Translations under genes and position numbers: made by a program | Notes under the pieces: model-generated | Seen by the model: the letters and a program-made list of their open reading frames with translations, nothing else | Database searches by the model: none | Told to the model about the DNA's origin: nothing | Part shown: piece after piece, positions 34,851 to 46,524 of the stretch | Layout: every line of letters begins with the position of its first letter | How positions within the stretch are numbered: the first letter of the stretch is position 1 | Assembly: GCF_042100115.1 (NCBI RefSeq) | Contig: NC_091276.1 | Span: forward strand, 2,418,001 to 2,482,000 | Source: Alternaria dauci | Lineage: Eukaryota > Ascomycota > Dothideomycetes > Pleosporales > Pleosporaceae | Direction of reading: 5' to 3' | Length of the DNA: 64,000 bases

Positions 34851-35971
34851 CTTGAGCACTGCTACAAAGGACGAAGGAAAAGCTTGGTGATGGGAAAAGT
34901 CTTATCGTGATGCGTAAGGCGAGTTGACTAACGCACTACGGAAGCTGCATCCGGGCATCGGCGGTATCGCCGCCACGCACATCTCCAGAAAATCCCTCTC
35001 CACACCGACATAATCAAGTGCAGTTTGTAACATACCTATCACAACGATGGAAAGTGCATTTCCAGAGCTCAAAGCCCAATGTCAGTGTTTATTGATATCG
35101 GATAGCTATAAGGACTGTTGGATGACATCAGCACACGGAACCATTCCGCTCCACCCTGGATGCCTCCTGCCCAACAAATCTGCCAACCATCATTCGCCAC
35201 TTTTACGTCTCAACCTCTCCATCACTCAAGAGAATAGATGACAGGTTCTTCTGTCTTCACGACTACCTTACTGACTGGTACTTTGCCACCGTCCATCCTG
35301 CTCTAACAAGAAGCTGTTAGGCCGTCATCGTCATCCGTGGTAACTTCGTCCTCCGAAGCTCTATTCAGGATACTGCTCAGCGAGCTCATTGCTTGTTTTC
35401 ATTGGTATTTGCGGAATTCGGACGGTTTAGCCCCACCGCCTACGCTTTCTCGACCCTGTAATGAGCTAGGGGAGGACGTAAGAAACCCATTCTCCACTTC
35501 ATGTAACGAAGAACTATCAAAACGCTGGATCTGTAGACCGTCACAGTTATTGCCAAATCTTGTGAGATGATTTATTAGGCTATCGGGTCTAGGAACTCGC
35601 ACCCAGTATCATCTCACTTGTGAAGCGAAGGAATTGTCTTGCAAAAGCTTTGTTCTTATTGCATCATAACGTCGCTCGAGTTCCGAAGTTGCAATAGTAA
35701 AGATTCGATTGAGATGCATTTTAGGCATCTATCCTGATGGTATACATCGCTAAAAGTGGGGTATACTGATGCTAGTGGTGTCTTTCCTTTCCAAATGAAA
35801 CGCCGCCTATGCCGTCCGTATATATGCCCAATGCCATGCCGAAAAATAGTAAAGTCGTAGCCCCTGACCTAGCACGCTAGCTGCCGCCGTCGAAGTAGGA
35901 GAAGGGTCTGATAGAGGCTGATGCCAAAAAGATTACCCATCTTTGGCAGCAGTACCAATGTTGTAGTTCGC
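34851..35971. other. Gene-free spacer of 1.1 kb
   Basis: No convincing coding sequence. A 67-codon minus-strand frame at 35,602-35,399 has no motif and is probably chance. Confidence 0.5.
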
Positions 35972-36232
35972 TTAGGCGAACTCAAAGCGCTCGTTGCAGT
36001 GCGACATCTCACGGAAGCAGTGAGGGCAGAGGTCCAGGCCTTGCGAAGTCAAACCAAGTGCGGCTGATGCGGCATGGAGAGTCTCGCGGGTTGATGTGGG
36101 CGCCGTGGAGGAGGCTGGGGTAGGGGCGCCGGAGGCACCGGCCGGGGTAGAAGAGACGGAGTCTGGGGACGTGGTTAATATGGATCAAAGGATTGATTCA
36201 GTGGCAGGAAGCATACCCTTGAAAGATGGCAT
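35972..36232 (-). CDS. Small 68-residue protein with CPHC motif, two exons
   Basis: A short gene hidden by its splicing. Exon 1 (36,232-36,217) holds only ATG plus 13 nucleotides. A 54-bp intron with GTATGC donor and CCCCAG acceptor follows, and exon 2 (36,162-35,972) completes the frame. The 68-residue product has a Ser/Thr/Pro/Ala-rich first half and a compact C-terminal half with LDLCPHCFREMSHCNERFEF. Its three cysteines and nearby histidines could bind a metal ion. There is no signal peptide or membrane segment. A TATATAAG box lies about 130 bp upstream of the start, and the leader is CAACA-rich as in expressed fungal genes. I know no function for it. Splice signals, promoter and codon use together make it credible. 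Confidence 0.68.
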
Positions 36233-36362
36233 GTTTATTTTGCTGATAGATGGGAATCGGAAATGTGGGAGGAAGACTTGTGTTGTTCTGTTGGTGTTTA
36301 ATATGGATGAGATGGACGCAGAGGTAGATGATGAACCAAATCTCCCCGAGCCACACATTCCT

Positions 36363-36370
36363 CTTATATA
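36363..36370 (-). promoter_or_regulatory. TATA box of the 68-residue protein gene
   Basis: TATATAAG on the minus strand, 131-138 bp upstream of the start codon at 36,232. Confidence 0.55.
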
Positions 36371-37532
36371 ACTCCGGTTTCGTCATCCCTTCCCAACATG
36401 ACCGTGAAAACAGTCACCCAAGAAACATTGGCGAGCCAAAATCGTGCGCAACAAGCACCATCCCGACTTGTCCCGGGCACGTTTCGAGAATTTGCGTCGA
36501 ACGACATCAAGATGATGCGCCACGTTCGCCTCACGCGCCAAGTGGAGTGATGATAACGCGTGTGGGCCCACTATTAACCGCTAGCGCGGCTGAGATTTTC
36601 AGGGCCGCAAGCTTGAGGCTCGCCATCGTGCATCAGACATCGGCTAGAATGTGGTTTTGCTTCGAACGGACTTCTTATTGACCGGCTTGGTGCTGGCTGA
36701 GACACACTTGGGAAATCTTTGACTCTTGTGATGCAGCGACTAGTGGCCCGGACAGATGGAAGACGAAGTTTTGCTGTCAACAGAAGGGCGCCCCAAGAGA
36801 TAGTCAGCGTAGCCGCACTGGGCCTGCCGGCTGTTCACATGTCAGACGTCTGCTATGGGTCGCTGCGGTTTCAGACGACGTCATCGCGTTCTCGTCATCG
36901 GCTGTCGCGATCTTCAGATGCGACGCATCCACCAACCTCGCCAACTCTGGCTCGCCTCATCGCAACTTAATCACGTTGTGGTCGTATGCTACTGACTGAT
37001 CCGCTGACTTGTCTTTCTGACTTCTTTTTGTCACACGTACTGCTTCAGGAATCTTGCTAGTTGAATACACACTGTGCAATCTGCAGCCTTTTGAAAGTCG
37101 GAATCGACGACGCTGGATGTTTCGCATATGGTGCTGATAGCTCTATGCTTATAACGCGGCATGTGCGGGCAGCATGTCGAAGTGGACTCGAAGGCTGCAC
37201 TCGTTAGGCTTGTAGAGCTTCGAAGAGTTAAATCCGGTGAACAAGCAGGACCAAGCAAGTATTGCATTCAGAAGAAACTCATTAATAAGATCATGTATGT
37301 GGGTCCACAAATGACTTTTCAGTTGATGATTGTTGAGACAGAGGTTAAACTCACCCAACGTGAAGCGATGGTTGTTCAGGCGCTGAGTGACAGTTACTCC
37401 GCTTTTCCTCGTCTCGGTCATCTCGGTATATTGATGCCGCGAGGACTGCATTGTGCCCCGAGGTTAAGAACACATGTATTGATTAGGAAACCACAAATGC
37501 TGCTCAAGTCATCACACCGATCCCTATATCCA
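36371..37532. other. Gene-free spacer of about 1.2 kb
   Basis: The divergent promoter region between the small gene (-) and the alpha/beta hydrolase (+). The hydrolase frame is open upstream to 37,161, but that extension lacks family similarity and is probably leader sequence. Confidence 0.5.
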
Positions 37533-38390
37533 ATGTCTCCCTCCAACCCTCTCAACGCAGATTACGCATGGCCACTTTGGGACAACGAACCGATCGAAGG
37601 CGCCTTCGAACTCGATACCACCAATGGCATCGACAAGGCGGTCGCGAAGAGCGTTGCCCGCCCCTGGCTCTTCGGCTTCAAGCCTAACCATACTTCATCC
37701 AACGGTAGAGCTATCCTGATTTTGGGAGGAGGAGGATATGTGGAGCTCATGGTTGGAAGAGAAGGTGTCCAGGTAGCGAGGTGGTTGTCAGGATTAGGAT
37801 TCCATGCTTTCGTGCTGATTCATCGCTTCCCCAACAAGGAAACGAAGAGTCAGGCGCCGGTAGATGATGCGAGACGGGCGTTGAGTCTGATTCAAGACAA
37901 CGGATTTGCACAAGGAGGTCTGGCAGTATGCGGTCTTTCTTCTGGGGGCCATCTCGCTGCATCGTTACTTTCGGAATACCCTACGAGTTGGAGCAGTCCT
38001 GGTGCGAACGGGAATCTACCCAATCTCGAATTTGCCATTATTGGTTATGCACCGATTTCTACGAATGCCAAGGGTCGTCAAATCATTCCGAACAAGCCAG
38101 CCCTTGAACCACCGGAGAAGCAGACGCTGTACGATGAGATGCAGCCAGATGAGCTCTTGAGACATCCCGCACCACCGACGTTTGTTGTATATGCTGGTAA
38201 CGATCCGATCGTGCCTGTAATCAACGCATACCGGCTTGCTGAAGCTATTACGAAAGGTGGTGGGGCTGTCGAGCTTCATGTCTTCTCGAATGCGCCGCAC
38301 GGGTTTGCATTGGACACACTGGGCATGCCGGTGAGCGATTGGCCGACCATGTGTGAGAGATGGATGAAGCAGGGTGGATTCCTTGTCTGA
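37533..38390 (+). CDS. Alpha/beta hydrolase (esterase-like)
   Basis: A 285-residue intronless protein from the chosen ATG at 37,533. It has the catalytic set of an alpha/beta hydrolase: nucleophile S136 in GLSSGG, D224 in YAGNDPIVP and H256 in NAPHGF. The oxyanion region is LGGGGY (residues 64-69), in the place of the HGGG motif of hormone-sensitive-lipase or acetyl-xylan-type esterases. There is no signal peptide, so it is probably cytosolic. The natural substrate is unknown; small acyl esters are likely. Using the upstream ATG at 37,161 would add 124 residues unlike the family. Confidence 0.85.
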   Translation: MSPSNPLNADYAWPLWDNEPIEGAFELDTTNGIDKAVAKSVARPWLFGFKPNHTSSNGRAILILGGGGYVELMVGREGVQVARWLSGLGFHAFVLIHRFPNKETKSQAPVDDARRALSLIQDNGFAQGGLAVCGLSSGGHLAASLLSEYPTSWSSPGANGNLPNLEFAIIGYAPISTNAKGRQIIPNKPALEPPEKQTLYDEMQPDELLRHPAPPTFVVYAGNDPIVPVINAYRLAEAITKGGGAVELHVFSNAPHGFALDTLGMPVSDWPTMCERWMKQGGFLV

Positions 38391-38861
38391 TCAACAAAGG
38401 CGACGTGAATGAGATCATGAAGTGATCACTAGCTTTCGTGAAGATTACCTCGTACTCCTTTCTTTACCTTATATAGCGGGAGCCCAGGCGCAAAATCTCC
38501 GAGTATAGTCTTCGGACAGCTGGTACTGCTGTCTATCAAAATCAATATCTAGGCCCCAAGACTAGGCGTAGCCGCATGGACTTTGCTTCACTCTTCGAGA
38601 ATTTGCTATACCCTATATATTTCGCTGTAAGATGCAATGTTTATTTCTTTATCCCTAAGATGACATCGCAAAGCCAATAACACATTACACATATCTGCAT
38701 ACCCATGTCTAACATTACGCCCATCCTATAGCATAAGACCAATAAACGCAATGAAAGTATGTCTAGACTCATCGATCCGAAACGCGTCAACTCATACACT
38801 GGATATCGCGGGGTCCCGTTTTGAACGCCTGAATACAAATACCACACCATGTTACCCATGA
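38391..38861. other. Convergent spacer
   Basis: The 3' flanks of the hydrolase (+) and the coiled-coil protein (-). No gene was seen. Confidence 0.6.
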
Positions 38862-41799
38862 TCAATACAACGATCGTCGCTTGAGTTTGTTTCTGATCTT
38901 TGTTAGTATATTCTCTTCACAAAATCGCGCATCACTAAAGAAGTGGACTTACGTAGAACCCCAGCTCAATCGACTCTTCGGTCTCGCCGGCTCGCCACCT
39001 ATTACGCTCCGCGGCCTCTCCTTCTTTTCCTCGTTCTCCTTATCAGCCGCCTTTGCTTCCTGGGTGGTCGCGCTCTGGGTAGCGTAGTACTGTGGAGTAG
39101 ATGGAGAATCACGTCTCGGGTTCGGAGGACGCACAGTCTGTGGAAGAGGAGAGGTTTTCGGTACTGCAAAAGGTTGGGCACCAACAGGCTTAGACGCAAT
39201 GGCTGATGCAGCGGTAGAAGGACGAATGGACAGGTTCTTGTCCTTGGGTGCGAGCACGCGCCTCAACTTAGACTCTTCCCTCTTAACAGACTCCTCCGGC
39301 CTTGTCTTCGCAGCATAGGTAGATGTAGAATCAGCCTCCTGGTTCTTCCTGACCATCTTCTGCATCATGACCTTGAGACCTAGACTCCTCCTGCGGTTGC
39401 TCTTCAGCTCTCTCAGCTCAGCAGGTGGGACATCATGCGACAACAAGCTCCAACGGTTCGTTGATTCTTTTGGCGAGCTCTTGCTACGGACGTGACGTTG
39501 GGGGTTTTCTTGGATGCTTCCTTCGCACTCTGGTACTACTGGCATAGTTGGTAGAGCTTCCATGGGTGGCGCCTCCTCTGCGTGCTTCGTCAGCGGTGGA
39601 CTCAATTCTTGGATGAGTGTCGCACCACTTGAGCGTGCGGATGAACGGTCAGTACGTTCCATGGAAATGACGCGCTGTCGGGTGCGTTGTGATCCAAGCC
39701 GTTCGTGATCGAGCATGAGCTGGTACTTGGTCGCTTGTAACTCATCGATCGATTGCTTCAAACGTTCAATCTCGTCTTGATCTTGCGTATGGAAGCTAGC
39801 AGCTGCGTCAAGCTCGCCCTGTATGTCCTTTACGTAGTGATCCTTCTCCGCAATAGTATTTCTGAGTAACTCCATCTCTTCGTCCTTGTTAGCGAGCGCT
39901 TCCCGTAATTCAGACATCTGACCCTCCATGCGCTGGAAGTGTACACGGTGTACTACGCTGGGACGCGCAGTTTCCATGTCTTCATTGACCTCTTTATCCT
40001 GGTTGAGTAGCACCCTGAAGGTTTCAATTTCTTGCATTGCAGTAAACATACGTGCATTTGCATCGCTCAGTCGCTTTTCGAGAGCAGCCACCTCGGCGTA
40101 TAGGCGCAGGTTGTCTTGTTGCGTAGTGTTGAACATGGCTTCGAGCTCATCTTTGTCGTGTTCGTCCTCATCGATCGTCGGTAATCGTCCCACCACAGAG
40201 TTGGCCCGACTCCTGGGTTGTGGCTCCGCTTCAGCAAGCTTCACCGCAGCTTCTTCCAGCTGCTCCCGTGTCTGTGTATGTCTGTCCCGCTCCTCCTTCA
40301 AGGCCTTTTGAATTTTCTTGGCCATCTCCCACGCCCTTTGTAGTTCGGCTTGCTGGTTGACGACTTCCTCGGTGGTCTTGGTATGGGCAGCTAGTTGTTG
40401 TTGCAGCTTTGCGATGATCACGTCCTTGTCTTCCTCAACCTCCGGCGATGTTCTGCCTTTCCTGACTCGAAGTAACCTCACTTCGAGCGCATTCTCCCCA
40501 TCCTCGGCCTCTTCAGCAAGTCGTGGACTCAACTGTCGCTCCATGGAGATCAATCGCTCCCTCATTAGCTTCAACTGGGCGTCCTTGACTTCCATTATGG
40601 TTTTGTGTTGTCGGGCCATCTCTTCTAATTGGCTGTCGCGATCTTGAATGCTCTTGTCCTTCTGCTCGTTACCCTTTCGAAGTGCAAAGAGCTCAATGTC
40701 TTTCCGATATACGATTGCTTGATGGTCCCGGCCCAAGTTTTGTTTGATAATCTTCAGCTGTTCGCGGAGGCTGGAGTATTCCGCGAAGGTCTGGTTGAGC
40801 GCATCGCGTGCGTTATGAAGCTCCTCCTTGGTGACACGGAGTTGGACTTCTCGAGCCTCGTGTGCTGTTTTGGATTCAGTAAGCGATCGTTGTAGTCGCA
40901 GAATCTCGCCATCTTTAGCGTCCACAGTGGTTGTTTTTGTATCGGATGTCCCTGATTGTGATGACACAAATGGCTCAATTGGCTCGAAGTGCTCATCCTC
41001 GACAGCCGCTGCATTGAGATCGGGCACGATACTCGCATTGGCCTGATCAGAGCGCGTTTGGCTGCGGAGAGTTTCGGAAGGCGAGGGCGAGCGGGGTTGA
41101 GGAGTTGATTCGCCGTCAGGGTTAGTAGCGCCCGCCGCTAAAACCCGCTGAAACACGTCAAACGCAACCATGACAAAAACCAGTACCAACAAGTCTCCGG
41201 CTTCGAATTGATGATTCGTGCAGCTGGCGAGTGCGACGAAGTGCAACGCGTTTGCAATAGACGTTTGATGTCTGCTCGCCCAGGTATCTGGGAGCTGGCG
41301 TGCAACGAGGAGAAAAGTGCCTGGCAAGGCTGTGACAACGATCGTGGAAAGGGGCGACTCAAAAGCAAAATCGAATACCCTGCGGCGCACGCCGATCGCG
41401 GAATCTACTCCCGATGTGACCCTGAAAGCTCCAGTGTTGCGTGTGCTGCGGAGAAGTTGGTAGATGCCACTTGTAACGGGTCTGTCGCCTTGATCGACGT
41501 TAGCAAGCCGTTGTGGTGTTGAAGACGCGCAATAAAGACAAACTGTCTGGAAACATACTTGGTGTGGAAATCGGCCACGCGAGCTCAGACGGGTTGCCTA
41601 CGGAACACACGGTCGGCGCAGCTGTTGAGCCAAGGGCGGATGACAATGTCGAAGACAGGGCAGATGGCTCTGAAGATGTTGATATAGTCTCTCCTGTGGC
41701 TAAAAGAAAGCTTTGTGGTAAAGCAGGGATAGGTCCTGTACCCGCAGATAACGGGTAACGTTGATCAGTATGTTGGGCTTCGTCAAACGCTCTCAGCAT
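38862..41799 (-). CDS. Coiled-coil membrane protein, at least three exons
   Basis: The main exon (about 41,428-38,953) encodes two N-terminal hydrophobic segments (STIVVTALPGTFLLVA and LLVLVFVMVAFDVF). About 450 residues of heptad-rich coiled coil follow, with many Glu, Lys, Gln and Arg. The disordered tail is basic and Ser/Pro-rich. At the 3' end the open frame stops at a TAA that overlaps a GTAAGT donor (38,952). Splicing over 60 bp (branch point TACTAAC, acceptor GATCAG) adds a 31-bp last exon ending in TGA at 38,862. At the 5' end there is no ATG in the main exon; exon 1 is most likely 41,799-41,559 (ATG, donor GTATGT). The acceptor is unclear; one at 41,429 keeps the frame. The family is not recognised; a membrane-anchored tether or scaffold is possible. 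Confidence 0.65.
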
Positions 41800-42187
41800 T
41801 CTGGCACGAGCCAAGCTATGGAACGGCTCGGAGGTGAGACGTGGAATTGAGAGTTTGAATCAGGCGAGTTGAAGAATGAAGCGGGGTGAGATGCCTGGGT
41901 CGCTGTGATAATAGAGTTCATTAAGGTTGATGTCAGATGCTATACGTTGGATGTACCGAATGCAAGCGCGGGCAAGATCATACCGCCAAACTCCAAAAAG
42001 ACGAGAACAGAGAAAAGACGAACAAGATGGGGGCTTTGATGAGATAAAGGGGAAGCCCGCATGAACGCGCAGATAACATGAGGGGTTGCAGGTGCCCTGT
42101 GACGCCGTACTCGACTACATCCGTGATGGATATCGCAGCAAAAGTAACGGGATCCAACAGGGATCCCCGCAACTACAGCTCAGCGGG
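41800..42187. other. Intergenic sequence
   Basis: A 388-bp spacer upstream of the coiled-coil gene and downstream of the vacuolar protease gene. Nothing was recognised. Confidence 0.6.
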
Positions 42188-45112
42188 CTAAATTTCGAAC
42201 TGCTTGAAGCCTTCGACCAAGCCGTCGCTAATCTTGGACGGTATTGCCCATACGGGCAGATAATGCTGCACTTCGTCAAAAGCAGGGATGTCGCCTGTAT
42301 TGGCGTCCGACCAGAGGCACACGACCCTTCCAGAAAGTTTCGATTGTTCTTTGGCATTCCACGTCACGCTAACGTTCCAGGGCTGACCAAATTCGCGATG
42401 CCATAGTCGCACTTCCCGGGCGCCATCCGCACCGACGGGTTTAAAGCGAGGATCTGAAACAGCACCAGCGACGCTCAACGCTGTGATGGGCGAGTCGAAA
42501 ACAACGCGACATGCGCGCGTATTACGGCCAACAACGCGTATCGTAGCTTTGTCAGAGCTGTTGCCTTTATGGATCGAATAATCGAGCCAGTTGCTGATGT
42601 ATGTGTTGTTGCGGGATGACGATGCATGCGCTGGCTTCGGCACGACTTTAGCGTCAAGCCCCGACCATTCGCACTGCTTTAGCTCCTTACGCGTCGCGAC
42701 CTCGGGTGTTGTGCAAATAAGCTGCTTGCCTTGCGCACTGGGTAGTTCGTCAACAATGCGTTGCACATAGCCGTCCAAGCCGGTCAAGGACACAATGTTG
42801 TCGCCAGTCTCACAATTGACTCGCTGAACAAAATACACCTTCAGGCGATGATCCCTGCTGAACGGGAACGCCACAAGGTTGTAGATGACGGTTGCCACGC
42901 ATACCAGGAACAGAAATGTGGGGATCTGGTATGTGAAGCGGTGGATAAAAGGACCCGTTGGCGCAAGCAGCAGCACAGTAAGCGCTGCGAATGCGAGGTA
43001 GATGAACAAGGGTGAATTGCCGTCCGATGGCGTCTGGTAAAGGGCCGAGGTGAGAAGCAAACCGACCTGACCAACCAAGATAATCACGATGGGCGCCAAG
43101 AGCAGAAGTTGAACGATCCAGATCCAGCTCGGTAATTTGCCGCTCCACTCTTGTTCTCCAGGATACACGTTGCCGAGATCTATTCGCCGGGGTCCTTGTG
43201 CATGATCTTCGCCTCCCTCGCTGATTGAGTCTCGTCTGTTGCCGCCATATCTCGTGAATCCGCGTCGATCGCCTCGTAAGAGTGAGGTGGTTTCGGTTGC
43301 GTCATCGTCTCCCACGGGGCGATCATCAGAGCGTGCTGCAGTGGTGCTGCCCGTGAGGGGCCTGCTTGCAGTCTCTGAGTTGCGTCGCGATTGGTTCTCT
43401 TGCTCGAAGTGGCGGGCATATACTGATTTGCTTGGGGCAAGGAAGAGCTCAAGGTAGGAAAGGAGGATGGCCGCGAACACTGCCGCAAAGTAGAAAAGCG
43501 CGGGGTAACCGGCAGCAATCTGATAGTCATTCACAAACACCGTGATGATGGTGAGAAAAACAAAGGAGCCGGTGAAGAGCCAGATCAAAGCGTACATACG
43601 CTGGAGTGCAGATGGTCGCATAGCATCGGCTCCTCGGGCAAGGAACCATGCCACAAAGACCCAAGCCGAGAGCATCATACTGTCGGAATTGTCAGTGCAG
43701 GATCAAGTGAGAGCATAGGAGACCTACCTCCAAACAGCGAATGGGCTGCTATAGACGATGAAGGCATTGAATCGGACTACGAGATAGGCCAATGCAACAA
43801 CGACAGCGGAGGCGGAGACAAAGATAATGGGAAAGCGGAAGAAGCCGCGCCAGCCGTACAGGTGCACCGGATTGTCGTCGTCTGATGAATGGACGTAGGC
43901 TTTACGTGCCAACAGGTAGTTCTTGTCGGCCTTGGAGAGACCGAAAGTCAGACCAATCAGTGTGAGAGGTGCGACAACTAGCAGAGTAACACACAGAGCG
44001 AATAGAGTATGTAGTTTGAACACGACGAAAACCTTTCCGAAGAGATCAAACCATACGCCGTCACTGCCAGTTCCAGCATTGACTCTACCGTTGTCAAGAG
44101 TTTCCGAGCCACTGAACTCGTGACTAGTGACGGACGCCAGTCCAGATGTAGTTGCCAGAGCTGCTGAAAGCATGTGCCACACTGAGTTCATCGAAGTTTC
44201 GCGTGAAGAGTCTTCAATCGTGTGATATCGTGCCCTGGGCTCCAAAAAGGCAAAGTCCAGACCGCGCATCCCGAGTTCGCCATGGAAGACTTTGTAGTCG
44301 GTCTCGCTCCGAACCAAGCCCTTTTTGAAACCGTCTCCGCTCACGACTGTTCCGAAAGGATACTTTGACTTCTTGTAGAACCTAGTGACCTCGGTGTCGG
44401 TGCTTCTGAATAGGGCAGCTCGGCCACCGGCTCCAACACCCTCAAGATTCACGAATGTGTGGGGGACTTGAGAAATCGGGTTTCGCATAAAAGCTTTGGC
44501 ACCATTCAGATAGTCCTCTTCGCCGTTGTTGAGCAGCAGTACGACAGTCCTCTTGGGCCAGTTCCTGGACTCTGTAAAATAGGAGAGAAGTTGCAAGATG
44601 GTCACAACACCGACGCCATCGTCAGTTGCACCATAGCCGCTGCTCACAGAGTCGTAGTGGGCATTCACGAGCACACCGCCATTTTCCGGACTACGATCGG
44701 TAGAGTTGAAAGGCTCGTCATCGTCGGATCCGCGAATTGCGACAATGAGATTGGTGCCTTCAAAGTAGACAGAGGTACTGCCGGATGAAAAGGTCGCATT
44801 GGAGGTCAAATCGTCGAACAAATCGACTTGACCCTCTCCCAAGTCCTTGGATCCGACGATGCTCTTGATGCGTGTCAGTAGATAATCGCGCACATGGTCG
44901 TTGGCCCGGCTGTTGTAGGGATGGAAGCGGCGGGTGATGTGCTGGAGGTCACCCCAAGCTTCGGTGAGGTTGATGCCGGCTGGTGGATGAGACGGGTAGT
45001 TCGGTACCGTCAGGTGGGTAACGAGCAGGGCAGTAAAGAGGCCCACGTAGATGACGGTAGTAAAGAAGATGACTGGCCCTGGGGTGAACGAGAAGGGATT
45101 AAGGCGGGCCAT
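42188..45112 (-). CDS. PFF1: Vacuolar membrane protease, M28 family
   Basis: Two exons (45,112-43,728 and 43,679-42,188) joined across a 48-bp intron, 958 residues, the usual length for fungal Pff1-type proteases. An N-terminal membrane anchor is followed by the M28 zinc aminopeptidase domain with the NAHYDSVSSG motif (H152), D164 in GATDDG, and the NNGEED pair E198 and E199 (catalytic base and metal ligand). After the protease domain come about eight membrane segments separated by a Ser/Arg-rich cytoplasmic loop, and then a large lumenal C-terminal domain. The yeast relative is a multispanning vacuolar metalloprotease. All expected active-site residues seem present. The symbol is by family resemblance. 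Confidence 0.9.
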
Positions 45113-45402
45113 GGCAGCTCTCGTGGAGCCACGTATCTTCCAAAAGCTCTCCGTAGACGCAGATGACGCAAGATGCAGTGGGTTCGGTTGTTGTAGCTAC
45201 TGGCGGGGCGCGTGTCGTGCATTGCATGTGATGGATCATAGCTCCACGGCGCTAACCGCATGCGTGCCTAGGGGAGAAGGAAGCGCCAAGCATTATGTCA
45301 CCTTCTTCACGATGATATTTGTCCTGGTGGAGATGGAGATGTACGCAGTCGGGCGGTGCGCATTGATACTGGCATCTGCGACGAATCGTCTCTTCCTTTG
45401 CC
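45113..45402. promoter_or_regulatory. 290-bp bidirectional promoter
   Basis: A short spacer between the divergent starts of the vacuolar protease and the methyltransferase-fold gene; both must be transcribed from it. No clear TATA element was seen on either side. Confidence 0.45.
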
Positions 45403-46029
45403 ATGGGCCTCGAGGCTCGCATGCCGCCGCCGCCGCCACCACCACGTCCTCAGCTGGACGTGGATGCGTTGGACAATGAGGCATCACCCCTAGTAGAAGT
45501 CGCCGCCGCCGCCGCCGCCGAATTGCCAGTGCTCACTGCAACACCTGCAGCGTACCCGGGATGCTGTCTAGCTCTGAGCGAGCCCCTCGTTGCCTACATC
45601 GCGTCGCTCCTTCCTCAGCCCCGGTCGCTTGCTCTCTCCGTCGGAAGCGGCTTCGGCCTACTCGAGAGCTACCTCATCGCCAAACCTCACGCGCACCACG
45701 TTGTCGGTGTCGAAGTAGAGCCAAGCTCCAACCACCATCTGCCTCCGTCACACCATCGTGTCGTTTACGGCTCACGGGTTCTCGACCCGCTGGCTGCAGA
45801 GGCGACGCATTGGCTCTTTGTTTACCCCCGACGCGTGGGGCTGGTGCGCGAATACCTGGCAGAACATGGGCAAGGCAGTGTAAAGAGGATCATATGGGCC
45901 GGTCCCAAGGCTGACTGGGATGACTATAAGGATTGCTTCGCCGATTGGCATGTCCAAGAGCAGAGCGCTGAGCTGGTTGGGGGAAGAGCATGGGAGTTGA
46001 TCGCCGTCGCAGACAAAGTCACGCCATAA
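45403..46029 (+). CDS. Methyltransferase-fold protein, uncharacterised
   Basis: A 208-residue intronless protein. The N-terminus has low-complexity poly-proline (seven Pro) and poly-alanine tracts. From about residue 60 it resembles a Rossmann-type methyltransferase: LALSVGSGFGLLE matches the glycine-rich motif I, and GVEVEP supplies the acidic residue after strand beta-2. Later motifs are weak and the domain is short, so S-adenosylmethionine binding is likely but catalysis is unsure. There is no signal peptide. Another ATG at residue 7 is possible. It shares its promoter region with the vacuolar protease. Confidence 0.65.
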   Translation: MGLEARMPPPPPPPRPQLDVDALDNEASPLVEVAAAAAAELPVLTATPAAYPGCCLALSEPLVAYIASLLPQPRSLALSVGSGFGLLESYLIAKPHAHHVVGVEVEPSSNHHLPPSHHRVVYGSRVLDPLAAEATHWLFVYPRRVGLVREYLAEHGQGSVKRIIWAGPKADWDDYKDCFADWHVQEQSAELVGGRAWELIAVADKVTP

Positions 46030-46524
46030 GACGATGCACCTCAGTACCAAGGGCTGGCCTAGCTTAGGGCCACTTGTTTCTGCGGCTCCGACTCCCCAGT
46101 GGCATGCAACATCATCATCACCGCTGAATGTGCCGGCATCTGCGCAACTCGCACGTCTCCTCACGCGGAACCAACGTTCATGCCATAGTCCTGCGTCCAT
46201 CACTTGTTCGCGGGCTCTTTGTTTCTTTGTCCCACCTTTTATCACAACAACGACGTAGTTTGCTTTGGTCGACACCTACAGTGTGAACCTCACTTTGACG
46301 CCGGGGTTTCCTCCTTTCACTTGTGTTTTTGCTTGTCTGCCACGGCCCCGACAGCATGCTTTGTGCCCCAGGGTACACTTCTGCTGTCCTCTCAGCTTTT
46401 GTACCTGTCAAGTGGTGCTCACCTTGGTAAGACATCCTCTCGCAGTACGCTATCACATGTGTGCATCCTAACCATCCCCTGAAAACGATACTCATACTTT
46501 CAAAGCCCGGCAAAATCACCAAAT
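46030..46524. promoter_or_regulatory. Upstream region of the giant membrane-protein gene
   Basis: A 495-bp spacer, rich in pyrimidine tracts on the plus strand as in fungal leaders. No gene was found. Confidence 0.4.

Noticed and set aside
36096..36371. A 91-codon plus-strand frame
   Set aside because: It is antisense to the spliced 68-residue gene, whose splice signals and TATA box fit better.
37161..37532. N-terminal extension of the alpha/beta hydrolase
   Set aside because: The extra 124 residues lack family features; the ATG at 37,533 gives the normal domain start.
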